From: Caldilineaceae bacterium
GTDB taxonomy: Bacteria; Chloroflexota; Anaerolineae; Caldilineales; Caldilineaceae
Direction of reading: 5' to 3'
Assembly (NCBI GenBank): GCA_020846635.1
Contig: JADLDO010000047.1
Span: forward strand, 186,001-250,000
Length of the DNA stretch: 64,000 nt
Shown piece by piece: positions 26,195 through 34,257 of the stretch. Below the pieces are notes generated by a model. That model worked only from the letters and a program-made list of their open reading frames with translations. It did not search any database and was not told where the DNA came from. Position 1 is the first letter of the stretch; every line of letters starts with the position of its first letter. The position numbers and the translations under genes are program-made.

Positions 26195-28303
26195 GTGAAC
26201 CAGCTAGCCGGCGTAGTGGCTGCCGCACAACAAGGCGACAAACAAGCATTCGACCAACTGGTCATTCGTTTTCAGGATATGGCCTATGCCAGCGCCTATG
26301 CCATTGTCGGTGATCCGCACTTGGCGCAGGACGCGGCGCAGGAAGCATTTCTTGACGCCTATCAGAACCTGGCACAGTTGCGCGAACCGGCGGCATTTCC
26401 GGGCTGGTTTCGGCGGATTGTCCTCGGACGCAGCCAGCGGCAGATTCGGATCAAGGCCCCTGCCCATCTGCCGCTGGACGATCTGCCCGAACTCGATGCA
26501 GGGCTTTATGCCGGGCTTTGCGACCCGGCGGAGATGCTGCAACAGAGGGAAGATGCCCAGGTTGTGCAGGAAGCGGTCGCCGCGCTCTCGCCCAACTTGC
26601 GCATGGTGACAGCCCTCTATTACATCGAGGGCTACTCGCAAAAGGAGATCGCAGCCTATCTGGATACGCCCGTTTCGACGGTGAAAAAGCGGCTCTTCGA
26701 TGCTCGCCAACGTTTGAAGGAAAGGATGATCCTCATGGTACAGGAACAATTACAGGCGAACAAGCCTTCGCAGAATGATGATTTTGCGCGCAAGGTACAC
26801 TTCTTTACGGCTCTCCTGGCTGGAGATACGGCGCAGATGGAGGATTTTCTCCGTCAAGACCCATCGCTTTTGAGCGCAAAGGTTGAATGGAAGATGGCGC
26901 TCAGGAGTGGCTACTGGCCGCTTGGCTCGACCGCGCTGCATTTGGCGGTTGGTCGGGGCGACCGCGCGGAGGTGGAACTTCTGTTGGCTCGTGGTGCCGC
27001 TGTGGATGCGCGGAATGTGGGCGAGATGACGTCGCTGCACCTTGCCGCCATTATGCAGCGACCGGAGATGGCGCGACTGCTGCTGCAACATGGCGCTGCG
27101 GTTGACGCTCGCAGTAAGGCAGAGCAGACGCCCTTGCATCTTGCTGCGCTGCGTAGTGACCAAGCGACGATGCAAGTCCTGGTGGATCATAAGGCTGATG
27201 TTGCCGCGGTTGACCGCGAAGGCCACACCCCGGCAGAGTTAGCAGCCTTGCGCCACGATACAAAGACAGTTGAGTTTCTTGTGGCGCATGGCGCAGCAGA
27301 GCCAACAGTTGCCGCACAGTCAGCCCGCTGGCCGCGCATCACAAGCGATAGCCCGCTGCTGGTAACGGGTGTCAAGGCGATTGATCTGCTGACACCCCTC
27401 CCTCGTGGTGGGATTGCCGGTCATTTTACACCTCTCGCTGGTGTCGGCTTTTCCGTTCTTCTGGCGCAGTACATCAGCAGCGTAGGCAAGCTGTATGACG
27501 GATATGCCATTTATTTGGGGCTGGAGACCTTCAATGGCTATTCCGAAAGTCTGCCGCTTTCCTGGCAAGAGACAGGCGGAGTGAATGATCGTGTGACCTA
27601 TCTCTTTGGCGCAATTGAAGATTCCGATGCGAAGCGTATGAAGTTGCTTGAACAGGGCTTGGCCGCGGCTAAAGAATATCGCCAGGCTGGACATGAAACG
27701 CTCTTGGTGATGGATAGCAATCTCGCCTGTACACCTGGTGTCATGCCCTATTTGCGCGCGAACAGTAGCGCAACCTCTCCAGCAGCCATCACCACCATTG
27801 TCCACGGGCATCATACGGTAGGAGTCTTGCCCGATGCACTGGCAGATCTGACCACTGTGATTACCTTCAATGGCGCGTTGGCTCGACAAAGGCTCTATCC
27901 AGCAATCGATCCGGCGCGCAGCTATTCGCGGCTCTTTGAGCAGCAATTGGCTGGTTCTGCCCACGCCAAGACAGCGGCAGAGGTTCGCCGCCTGCTGCAA
28001 CGCTACATGGATATTCACCCCGTCGTCGAGTCTGGGGGCGTCGAGGCACTCTGGTATATTGACGATGACCCGCAGGTGCAGCAGACGATTGTACGCGCGC
28101 GTCGTCTCCAGCGTTTCCTCACGCAGCCCTTTTATGGCGCAGAACCGTGGACAGGCATGATCGGCCAACTCGTCCCGCTTGAGGAGACGCTTCGCGGCTG
28201 TCAGGCCATCCTAAACGGTGACTATGACACCCTGCCCGAAGAAGCCTTCTCCTACAGTGGCTCCATTGACGAAGCAGTGGCAAAGGCTAGCGTATCCGCT
28301 TAG
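26195..28303 (+). CDS. ECF sigma factor fused to ankyrin repeats and an F1-ATPase beta-like domain
   Basis: 702 residues, GTG start at 26195 with no clear ribosome-binding site. Residues 8-80 are sigma region 2 (DAAQEAFLDAYQNL); 120-180 are region 4 (LYYIEGYSQKEIAAYLDTP, STVKKRL). Residues 240-370 hold about four ankyrin repeats (STALHLAV, TSLHLAAI, QTPLHLAAL, HTPAELAAL). From about 386 to the end the sequence follows the beta subunit of F1 ATP synthase: TGVKAIDLLTPLPRGG, LLVMDS (Walker B position), LYPAIDPARSYSR, LLQRY, ARRLQRFLTQPF, TGMIGQLVPLEETLRG, YDTLPEEAF, GSIDEAV. Walker A (normally GGAGVGKT) reads PLAGVGFS at 413-420, so the essential Lys is lost and ATP hydrolysis is doubtful. The DELSEED loop is also not preserved. 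The C-terminal parts may act as a built-in regulator of the sigma factor. Confidence 0.9.
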   Translation: MNQLAGVVAAAQQGDKQAFDQLVIRFQDMAYASAYAIVGDPHLAQDAAQEAFLDAYQNLAQLREPAAFPGWFRRIVLGRSQRQIRIKAPAHLPLDDLPELDAGLYAGLCDPAEMLQQREDAQVVQEAVAALSPNLRMVTALYYIEGYSQKEIAAYLDTPVSTVKKRLFDARQRLKERMILMVQEQLQANKPSQNDDFARKVHFFTALLAGDTAQMEDFLRQDPSLLSAKVEWKMALRSGYWPLGSTALHLAVGRGDRAEVELLLARGAAVDARNVGEMTSLHLAAIMQRPEMARLLLQHGAAVDARSKAEQTPLHLAALRSDQATMQVLVDHKADVAAVDREGHTPAELAALRHDTKTVEFLVAHGAAEPTVAAQSARWPRITSDSPLLVTGVKAIDLLTPLPRGGIAGHFTPLAGVGFSVLLAQYISSVGKLYDGYAIYLGLETFNGYSESLPLSWQETGGVNDRVTYLFGAIEDSDAKRMKLLEQGLAAAKEYRQAGHETLLVMDSNLACTPGVMPYLRANSSATSPAAITTIVHGHHTVGVLPDALADLTTVITFNGALARQRLYPAIDPARSYSRLFEQQLAGSAHAKTAAEVRRLLQRYMDIHPVVESGGVEALWYIDDDPQVQQTIVRARRLQRFLTQPFYGAEPWTGMIGQLVPLEETLRGCQAILNGDYDTLPEEAFSYSGSIDEAVAKASVSA

Positions 28304-28304
28304 A

Positions 28305-28370
28305 CCGCCCAGGGCTAAAGCCGCAGGGCTACCAAACAACGCCCCCTCAACGGGGCTAGCGGCCCCAGCC
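28305..28370 (+). repeat. Intergenic repeat, family B copy 1
   Basis: Starts with CCGCCCAGGGCTAAAGCCGC, then GCAGGGCTACC and AACGCCCCCTCAACGGGGC, right after the stop of the sigma fusion. Two other copies exist (41061 and, reversed, 51363-51450). Confidence 0.85.
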
Positions 28371-28387
28371 GAACACATCGTCATACC

Positions 28388-28418
28388 CCTTCCCGGAAGC
28401 TCCAAGCTTCCGGGAAGG
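28388..28418. repeat. Intergenic hairpin repeat, family A copy 3
   Basis: A 14-bp stem (CCTTCCCGGAAGCT and its complement, three-base loop) with a compensating pair change (CTTCCC/GGGAAG in place of CCTCCC/GGGAGG). It sits 17 bases after the mutL stop, between converging genes. Confidence 0.9.
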
Positions 28419-28434
28419 TTTGGCCTGTTGATAC

Positions 28435-30432
28435 CTAGATGCGCCCAAAGGCCTTTTCCAACTCCCCAGCGGAAAGCTGGATCATCGTGGGGCGACCGTG
28501 GGGACAGGTGCGCGGGGATTGGCATGCTTCCAACTGGCGCACAAGTTCCTGCATCTCCAGCGGGCTAAGTAACTGCCCCGCTTTGATGGCGGCACGCTTG
28601 CAGATCATCTTGACCAAGCGCGCTTCCAACTCCTCGCCGACCTGGTTGCGCTGTTGGGCCAACGAACTCACGATCTCCTCCAGAGCGCGCAGCGGGTCTT
28701 GCCCGCTCAGCACCGCGGGCACGGCGCGTACCAAAAAGGTATCGCCGCCAAAAGGCTCCACGCTGAAGCCCACCGTCTGCAACTCCTCAAGATGGTGGGC
28801 GACCAACCCCGTCAGCTCATGGCCGATATGCAGCGTCAAGGGTTCCAGCAAATGCTGTTGGGGGACAGCACTGTCGCGAGGCTGCTCGCGGCTGCTCGCC
28901 TGCTTCTGTCCATAACGCTGCGCCATGAACTGTTCATAGAGAATACGCTCATGCGCGGCGTGCTGGTCAATCAGGTAGAGCCCCTCTGGCCCTTCGGCAA
29001 TGATGTAGAGCGCACCGACCTGCCCCACCACGCGCAGAGGCGGCAACTGGGCAGTATGTGGGGTTACGTCAGGTTGGCGCGCAGGCCCCACGGATGCTGG
29101 TGGTGGCGGCAAAGGCTGGGCATTTGGCGGTGGCGACCAGATCGCGCCCTCATCGGGCGAGATTGGCTGCGGTGGCGGCTGGGGTACATAAAAATCCAAC
29201 ACCGGTTGCGCGCCCGCATTCATGATGGTATCGCCCCGCGCATCCCAACCCGCGTCAACTGTGGGTGCCCAGGCATCGGGCGCGGGAGCCTGCGCCGGTA
29301 GATTCATGTCGGGGATCGGCGCATGGTGGACGAGGGCGCGGCGTACGGCGCGCTGGACAACGTTAAAAAGCCGTCGCTCCTCTGCCAAGCGCACTTGGGT
29401 CTTTTGGGGATGGACATTGACATCGATCTGCGCGGGGTCTACCTCTAAAAAGATGAGGGCGATGGGATAGCGCCCCACCTGCAACAGCGTGTGATAGGCC
29501 TGGACAACGGCATAGGTCAGCGTGCGGTCTTCCACATAGCGGCGGTTGATAAAGAGATCGATGCTGTTGCGGTTAGCGCGGGTAAGCGTGGGCAGGCTGG
29601 TATAGCCGGAGACGGTCGCTTCGCTCGGAGTTCCCCCACCGGCGAGATTGCTCTGGGCAGGTTGTCCAATAGGGCGCGGAGGGGCTGCTAACTCCATAAA
29701 GTCCACATCCTCATCCAGCGTGTCTTCGTCTATCGCTTCGCCGCCATGCGCCAATGGCGCGCCGATGGGAACAAACTGGCGCGCGTTCTCTAGCCCAAAG
29801 ACTTTGACCAGCACATCGTAGAGATCGCCGCTGCCGGAGGATTGAAAGAGCAAGCGGCCATCAACCACCAGGCTAAAGCGCCGGTCGGGGAAGGCGAGGG
29901 CATAGCGTTTGATGACATCGGAAATTTGCCCGGCTTCGGTGGCGGGTTTGCGTAAGAACTTCTTGCGTGCGGGGACATTGAAAAAGAGATGTTCGACGTT
30001 GAGGATGGTGCCGACAGGTGTACCGGCGCGCCCCTGGCTGACCACGTTACCGCCCTCAAGCTGGATCTGGCTGCCAAAGGGTTCGTCGCGATGGCGTGTG
30101 GTGAGGGTGGTGTGGCTGACGGCGGCAATGCTGTAGAGCGCCTCGCCGCGGAAGCCATAGGTCATAATCTGGTTGAGGTCATCGGCGCTGCTGAGTTTAG
30201 AGGTGGCGTGGCGCGCAAAGGCTAAGGGTACTTCTTCTGCGGGGATGCCGTGGCCGTTGTCGGTGACGCGCAGAAGGCGCTGGCCCCCTTCGCGAATCTC
30301 GACGCGCACTTCGGTAGCCCCGGCGTCCAGGCTGTTTTCGAGGAGTTCTTTGACCACGTTGGCCGGACGTTCGACCACTTCTCCGGCGGCAATTTTGGCG
30401 GCTACATCAGGCGCAAGTAAATGGATAGGCAT
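28435..30432 (-). CDS. mutL: DNA mismatch repair protein MutL (endonuclease type)
   Basis: 665 residues. GHKL ATPase domain at the N-terminus: VKELLENSLDAG, DNGHGI and GFRGEAL motifs. A Pro/Gln-rich linker lies at about 390-460. The C-terminal domain has the endonuclease motif DQHAAHERILYE near residue 489 (DQHA-x2-E-x4-E), plus CKRAAIK and the CPHGRP zinc-site motif near the end. MutL of this type nicks the new strand after mismatch recognition by MutS. The ATG at 30432 is six bases after an extended -10 element with no ribosome-binding site, so the message may be leaderless. No mutS gene lies nearby. Confidence 0.95.
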   Translation of the reverse strand: MPIHLLAPDVAAKIAAGEVVERPANVVKELLENSLDAGATEVRVEIREGGQRLLRVTDNGHGIPAEEVPLAFARHATSKLSSADDLNQIMTYGFRGEALYSIAAVSHTTLTTRHRDEPFGSQIQLEGGNVVSQGRAGTPVGTILNVEHLFFNVPARKKFLRKPATEAGQISDVIKRYALAFPDRRFSLVVDGRLLFQSSGSGDLYDVLVKVFGLENARQFVPIGAPLAHGGEAIDEDTLDEDVDFMELAAPPRPIGQPAQSNLAGGGTPSEATVSGYTSLPTLTRANRNSIDLFINRRYVEDRTLTYAVVQAYHTLLQVGRYPIALIFLEVDPAQIDVNVHPQKTQVRLAEERRLFNVVQRAVRRALVHHAPIPDMNLPAQAPAPDAWAPTVDAGWDARGDTIMNAGAQPVLDFYVPQPPPQPISPDEGAIWSPPPNAQPLPPPPASVGPARQPDVTPHTAQLPPLRVVGQVGALYIIAEGPEGLYLIDQHAAHERILYEQFMAQRYGQKQASSREQPRDSAVPQQHLLEPLTLHIGHELTGLVAHHLEELQTVGFSVEPFGGDTFLVRAVPAVLSGQDPLRALEEIVSSLAQQRNQVGEELEARLVKMICKRAAIKAGQLLSPLEMQELVRQLEACQSPRTCPHGRPTMIQLSAGELEKAFGRI

Positions 30433-30438
30433 GCGCCT

Positions 30439-30444
30439 ATTATA
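30439..30444 (-). promoter_or_regulatory. Extended -10 promoter element of mutL
   Basis: On the minus strand TGGTATAAT ends six bases before the mutL ATG. TGnTATAAT is a strong extended -10 box; the usual start of transcription would fall on or next to the ATG. No matching -35 is clear. Confidence 0.5.
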
Positions 30445-30455
30445 CCAGAAAACAG

Positions 30456-30491
30456 AACGGATGTGGCACTCAAGGAGCAACCACATCCGTT
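30456..30491 (-). terminator. Hairpin terminator between the molybdo-flavoprotein genes and mutL
   Basis: An 11-bp stem AACGGATGTGG / CCACATCCGTT with a 14-base loop; T-rich bases follow on both strands. It likely ends the moaD-like transcript just before the mutL promoter. Confidence 0.65.
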
Positions 30492-30508
30492 TTGGTTATG
30501 TGTCGATA

Positions 30509-30543
30509 TTGTAGGGGCCGGCACGGAGGCACGGCCCCTACAA
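30509..30543. repeat. Palindromic intergenic element
   Basis: A perfect 12-bp inverted repeat TTGTAGGGGCCG / CGGCCCCTACAA with an 11-base loop, immediately after the moaD-like stop. GTAGGGGC-type hairpins recur in many bacterial genomes as dispersed repeats; here I see one copy only. Confidence 0.7.
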
Positions 30544-30544
30544 A

Positions 30545-30814
30545 CTATCCGCCACCGAGGGCAGGGACGAAGTGGATCTCGCTAGGCTCGCGCAGCTTCT
30601 GGTGCAGGCCGCGATTGATAATTGTGCCATTGATGGCAACCGAGATATAGGGGCGAATCCGCCCATTGTCCGTTAGGCGCTCGGCCAGACCCGGGAATTG
30701 AGCGTCTAGGTTGGCAACAACTTCGCCCACCGTTTCTCCGCTGATCTTGACAATCTCTGCGCCCGCGGTCAAATCACGGTGCAGCGCCGGAATCCAGACA
30801 TCATGTTCCATCAT
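30545..30814 (-). CDS. MoaD/ThiS-type sulfur-carrier protein
   Basis: 89 residues with a beta-grasp layout and the diagnostic C-terminal Gly-Gly (ending ALGGG). The tail Gly is adenylated and loaded with sulfur in MoaD, which builds the dithiolene of molybdopterin, and in ThiS. The context (CoxS and CoxM genes just upstream, 28 bases away) favours a molybdenum-cofactor role. The start could be GTG 30817, ATG 30814 or ATG 30811; AGGT lies just ahead. Confidence 0.75.
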   Translation of the reverse strand: MMEHDVWIPALHRDLTAGAEIVKISGETVGEVVANLDAQFPGLAERLTDNGRIRPYISVAINGTIINRGLHQKLREPSEIHFVPALGGG

Positions 30815-30841
30815 CACGACCTAACTACAAGCGTGTATGCG

Positions 30842-31333
30842 TTAGCTGCGCGCCGATTCCAGTTCTGGGCTGTCGGCGGCATCCAACACGGCACGCACGA
30901 TTTTGTCATAGCCGGTGCAGCGGCAGAGATTACCTGCCAGCCACAGCCGCACTTCCGGCTCGGTGGGGTCGGGATTCTGGTCCAATAGGGCCTTTGCCGA
31001 CACGATGAAGCCGGGGGTGCAGATGCCACATTGGAGCGCGGCATGTTCAAGGAATTTGCGTTGCAGCGGGTGGAGTTCGCCGCCCAATGCAATGCCTTCG
31101 ATGGTGGTCAGTTCGGCGCCATCCAACTCCGCGCCCAGAACCAAACAGGAGTTCACCAAGACGCCGTTGAGGATCACATTACACGCGCCACAGTTGCCGT
31201 TGTTGCAGCCTTCTTTGGCTCCCGTCAAGTTCAAGTTGTCGCGCAGCACTTCCAACAGGCTTTGACGTGGGTCACAGAGAAACTCAACGGGCTGGCCGTT
31301 GATCTTTGCCTGGACATGTACTTTTTTCGACAT
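30842..31333 (-). CDS. coxS: (2Fe-2S) small subunit of a xanthine-dehydrogenase/CO-dehydrogenase-type enzyme
   Basis: 163 residues. Plant-type 2Fe-2S ligands CNNGNCGAC with a fourth Cys later (VNSC); the second cluster uses CGICTPGF and NLCRCTGY. This is the classic CoxS/CutS/XdhC arrangement, carrying electrons from the molybdopterin subunit to the FAD subunit. The FAD subunit gene is just upstream, but the large molybdopterin-binding subunit gene is missing from this locus. Substrate unknown. Confidence 0.9.
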   Translation of the reverse strand: MSKKVHVQAKINGQPVEFLCDPRQSLLEVLRDNLNLTGAKEGCNNGNCGACNVILNGVLVNSCLVLGAELDGAELTTIEGIALGGELHPLQRKFLEHAALQCGICTPGFIVSAKALLDQNPDPTEPEVRLWLAGNLCRCTGYDKIVRAVLDAADSPELESARS

Positions 31334-31477
31334 GCGAATTGTCTCCAGATGATTTGCTGCCTAAACAGAATAGGCAGGTATTGGTTTGGTAAAAGCAGGG
31401 GGATTCCGCCTGTGCCTGCCACATTCGCTTAGCTCAGTGCAGGCCTCGTAAGGGTCGAAATGACGATAGGAGCCGGC

Positions 31478-32353
31478 CTAGATGCCCCTGGCTCGTTCGA
31501 CAGCCTTTTCGATGGCACGGCGGGCCATGACAGCCGACAGGTGCTTGCGATATTCGGCAGTGCCGCGCATATCGCTGATCGGTTTGGCTGCGTCTTGGGC
31601 AATCTTGGCTGCTTCCTCGATGGTAGCGGCATTGACGGGCTTGCCGGCCAGTGCTGCACCCGCTTCAGGAATATAGAGCGGCTTGGGAGCCACTGCGCCC
31701 AGGGCCACGCGCGCGCTGACAAAGTTGTTGCGGCCTTCATCCAACTGCACCGACGCACCCGCGCCAACCACCGCAATATCCATTTCGTTGCGCGGAATAA
31801 AGCGTAGATAGGCTGCACCCGAATTTGCCTGTACGGGCGGGAGTTTGAGCGCGACCAGAAATTCGCCGTTCTGCAGGGCATTGCGGCCCGGGGACACACA
31901 GAAATCTTCCACAGCCATTTCGCGCGTGCCATTGGGGCCGGCAATGACACAAACTGCCGCTAGCGCAATCAGGGCGGGGATGGAGTCGGCTGCGGGCGAG
32001 GCATTGCACAGGTTACCACCCACGCTGGCGCGCCCCTGGATCTGGGTGCCACCGATCAGGTGGGCCGCATCCATCAGGCCAGGATAGGCCGCCGAGACTT
32101 CTTTGTTGCCATAGAGACGATGGCAGGGAACAGAGGCGCCAAATTTGAGACCTCCCTGGGCCGAGTACTCAATTTGGCTGGTCTCCGGCAGCCCCTTTAC
32201 GTCGATCACCAATTTGGCCCGGCGTCGCCCTTCGCGCAGCGCCACCAGGAGGTCGGTGCCGCCGCTGAGCACGCGGGCTTGGTCACCGTTTTGTGCCAAC
32301 AAGGAGACGACTTCGTCCACGCTTGAGGCGCGTACATAGTCAAACGCTTGCAA
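31478..32353 (-). CDS. coxM: FAD-binding medium subunit of a molybdenum hydroxylase
   Basis: 291 residues with the CoxM/CutM FAD-binding pattern: LSGGTDLLVALREG near the start and QGRASVGGNLCNASPAADSIPAL near residue 108. The C-terminal domain follows with the expected length. It transfers electrons from the 2Fe-2S subunit to an acceptor. The first gene of a three-gene leftward set (coxM, coxS, moaD-like); the gap to coxS is 144 bases, long for an operon but with no gene in it. Confidence 0.9.
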   Translation of the reverse strand: MQAFDYVRASSVDEVVSLLAQNGDQARVLSGGTDLLVALREGRRRAKLVIDVKGLPETSQIEYSAQGGLKFGASVPCHRLYGNKEVSAAYPGLMDAAHLIGGTQIQGRASVGGNLCNASPAADSIPALIALAAVCVIAGPNGTREMAVEDFCVSPGRNALQNGEFLVALKLPPVQANSGAAYLRFIPRNEMDIAVVGAGASVQLDEGRNNFVSARVALGAVAPKPLYIPEAGAALAGKPVNAATIEEAAKIAQDAAKPISDMRGTAEYRKHLSAVMARRAIEKAVERARGI

Positions 32354-32803
32354 GGTATACCTCCTTCAAGGTCATGCTTCCTTCAAGGTTAAACAACCCA
32401 TGGTTACTTTTAGATTTTACCTTCAGCCGAACGAACTAGATACCTGGTAGGAGCTATGGACTGACGGAACTAACAATCGGGCAAGATCCTGAGTTCAGGA
32501 AGAACTCGTTTGCTCCTGAACTGCCCTACGCCGTTATGACAATTTTGGAAATCCAGGGGTCAAACAGGTGTTACCCTGTGGCATAGAGAAGAACTGTCTA
32601 GCGAATAGATTATCGACAACTACATGACCACTAAATACAGACCAACTGGTAAACAAACCGGTAAGCAAAAACGTTTATACCGTGGCCTGTATAGAGTGCC
32701 TGCGCGTGATAGCTTGCACCTAGTAGTTTACCCCACGCTTCAAAGTTCAGTCAAAGTAAATTTCTGGTTGCGCCGATTTATGAAGTTGCTTCATACAAAA
32801 CGC
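32354..32803. other. Intergenic region upstream of coxM
   Basis: About 450 bases between coxM and the rpsD terminator. It must hold the coxM promoter. I see a near-repeat (ACTGGTAAACAAACCGGTAAGC) around 32645 and no gene. A frame on the plus strand over 32624-32887 crosses the terminator and is not believable. Confidence 0.5.
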
Positions 32804-32849
32804 GAGGGGCGTGGCGTAACGGCTTCTACACCGTTACACCACGCCCCTC
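32804..32849 (-). terminator. Terminator hairpin after rpsD
   Basis: A 19-bp stem GAGGGGCGTGGCGTAACGG paired with CCGTTACACCACGCCCCTC (one mismatch), eight-base loop, 34 bases after the rpsD stop and followed on the minus strand by GCGTTTTG. Confidence 0.8.
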
Positions 32850-32883
32850 ATTGGCACAATGTAAGAACTTGCGCTTGCAGCGT

Positions 32884-33489
32884 CTAGCGCGAGTAGTATT
32901 CGATCACCAGCGGCACATCACAGATGACGGGGATTATTTCGCGCGAGGGGACTGCCAACACAGTCACCGACGCGGCGTTGCGGTCGAGGGAGAGGTAGGG
33001 AACGGGTTGCGCCTCTGCCATCGCTTCCTGAATGGCGGGAAGTTGTTGGCTCTTGGGCCTTACGCTGATCACGTCTCCCACTTTGGCGGTATATCCTGGC
33101 ACATCGACGCGCTGACCGTTGACGAGCATATGCCCGTGGGTGACAAGCTGGCGGGCGGCGTAGATGGTGCGCGCCAGCCCACCGCGCAAGACCAGCGCAT
33201 CCAGCCGCATTTCCAGCATCTGCACCAGGTTATCGCCCGTGTTGCCCTTTTTGTGTTGGGCTTTGTCGAAATAGTTGCGTAACTGCTGCTCATGGATGTT
33301 GTACTGCGCACGCAGCTTCTGTTTTTCCACCAGTTGCCGCTTATAGTCCGAGAGCTTGCGGCGGAAATTCGGCGCGCGGCCATGTTCGCCGGGCGGATGC
33401 GGCTTTTTCTCCATCACTCTGGCCGCTTTGGGGGTCAAGGGGACACCCAATTGGCGTGAGATTTTTACTTTTGGGCCTGTTTTATTCAT
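32884..33489 (-). CDS. rpsD: Ribosomal protein S4
   Basis: 201 residues. The N-terminus has GPKVKISRQLG, PPGEHG and KLSDYKRQLVEKQKLR. The S4 RNA-binding domain follows at about 93-155 (RLDALVLRGGLARTIYAARQLVTHGHMLVNG), then the standard S4 end (IPVICDVPLVIEYYSR). Only one Cys is present in the C-terminal part, so the N-terminal zinc site of the Cys-rich S4 type is absent (Cys-free type). S4 helps begin 30S assembly. It stands alone with its own terminator, not in the usual rpsM-rpsK-rpsD-rpoA cluster. A GGAG lies 12 bases before the ATG. Confidence 0.93.
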   Translation of the reverse strand: MNKTGPKVKISRQLGVPLTPKAARVMEKKPHPPGEHGRAPNFRRKLSDYKRQLVEKQKLRAQYNIHEQQLRNYFDKAQHKKGNTGDNLVQMLEMRLDALVLRGGLARTIYAARQLVTHGHMLVNGQRVDVPGYTAKVGDVISVRPKSQQLPAIQEAMAEAQPVPYLSLDRNAASVTVLAVPSREIIPVICDVPLVIEYYSR

Positions 33490-33561
33490 TTTTTTGATTT
33501 ACTCCACTTCAATACAACACTACTCAATCTATCTTCATCTAGCTTTGGGTCAGATGGCGAC

Positions 33562-34206
33562 TTAGGCGGCATCAACCCAGGTTGTGTGGGTTGCGCCGGA
33601 TTTACGGCGGGCTTTGGGTGGGCTGATGGCCGGGTCGAGATAACCGACGCGGATTAAGCCTACCATGCGCTCGTTGTCACCAGCCCCAACCAAAGCGTGC
33701 AGCGCCGGGGCCGCAGCGACCGCGCCGCTGCTCCACGATGTGCCGATTCCGGCGGCATGTGCAGCCAGCGCAAAGTTTTGCAGCGCACAGCAGACCGCAC
33801 CATAGTTCTCCAGGTCGATTTCGGGGTTCGCATCGCGCAGCATAGTGACATAAAGTAGGGTGGGGACTGTGCGCCACGTGGTTGCGGCTTCTTCGCCTTT
33901 GCGTGCCGCCAAGGCAGTGTCAACGCCGCTCGCCATGATCTTCTCGACCGTAATCTGGGCGGCGATTGTGCCAAGCTGATCGCGCGATGCGCCATCCAGC
34001 ACATAAAAACGCCACGGTTCGGTGAGCCGGTGGTTGGGGGCAAAGATCGCCAGTTCGAGCAATTCTTGCAGCAAGGGCCGGGGAACGGGTTGGGGCAAGA
34101 ATTGTTTGATGGTGCGCCGCTGGCGAATCGTGTCGGCAACGGCGTTGAAAACCGTGTTGGTGGCAAGTTCATTTGCGGTTGATTCATTCACTATCGTTTC
34201 ATTCAT
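33562..34206 (-). CDS. Nitroreductase-family flavoprotein
   Basis: 214 residues. The IRQRRTIKQFLPQPVP and APNHRLTEPWRFYVL segments are the FMN-binding arms of the nitroreductase fold. GAVCCALQNFALAAHAAGIGTSW is the mid-helix motif of the YdjA-like branch. Such enzymes reduce nitro, quinone or similar substrates with NAD(P)H and FMN, or act in unrelated reductions; the substrate is unknown. It lies between rpsD and the FTR1 gene, all on the minus strand, and probably has its own promoter. Confidence 0.8.
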   Translation of the reverse strand: MNETIVNESTANELATNTVFNAVADTIRQRRTIKQFLPQPVPRPLLQELLELAIFAPNHRLTEPWRFYVLDGASRDQLGTIAAQITVEKIMASGVDTALAARKGEEAATTWRTVPTLLYVTMLRDANPEIDLENYGAVCCALQNFALAAHAAGIGTSWSSGAVAAAPALHALVGAGDNERMVGLIRVGYLDPAISPPKARRKSGATHTTWVDAA

Positions 34207-34257
34207 TTCTATTTTGTCTCTTTGATCCAGGTTATTTTTTCGTCCAGTTCATTACTT

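Noticed and set aside
32624..32887. 87-codon plus-strand frame upstream of coxM
   Set aside because: It runs across the rpsD terminator hairpin and into the rpsD 3' end; no ribosome-binding site.
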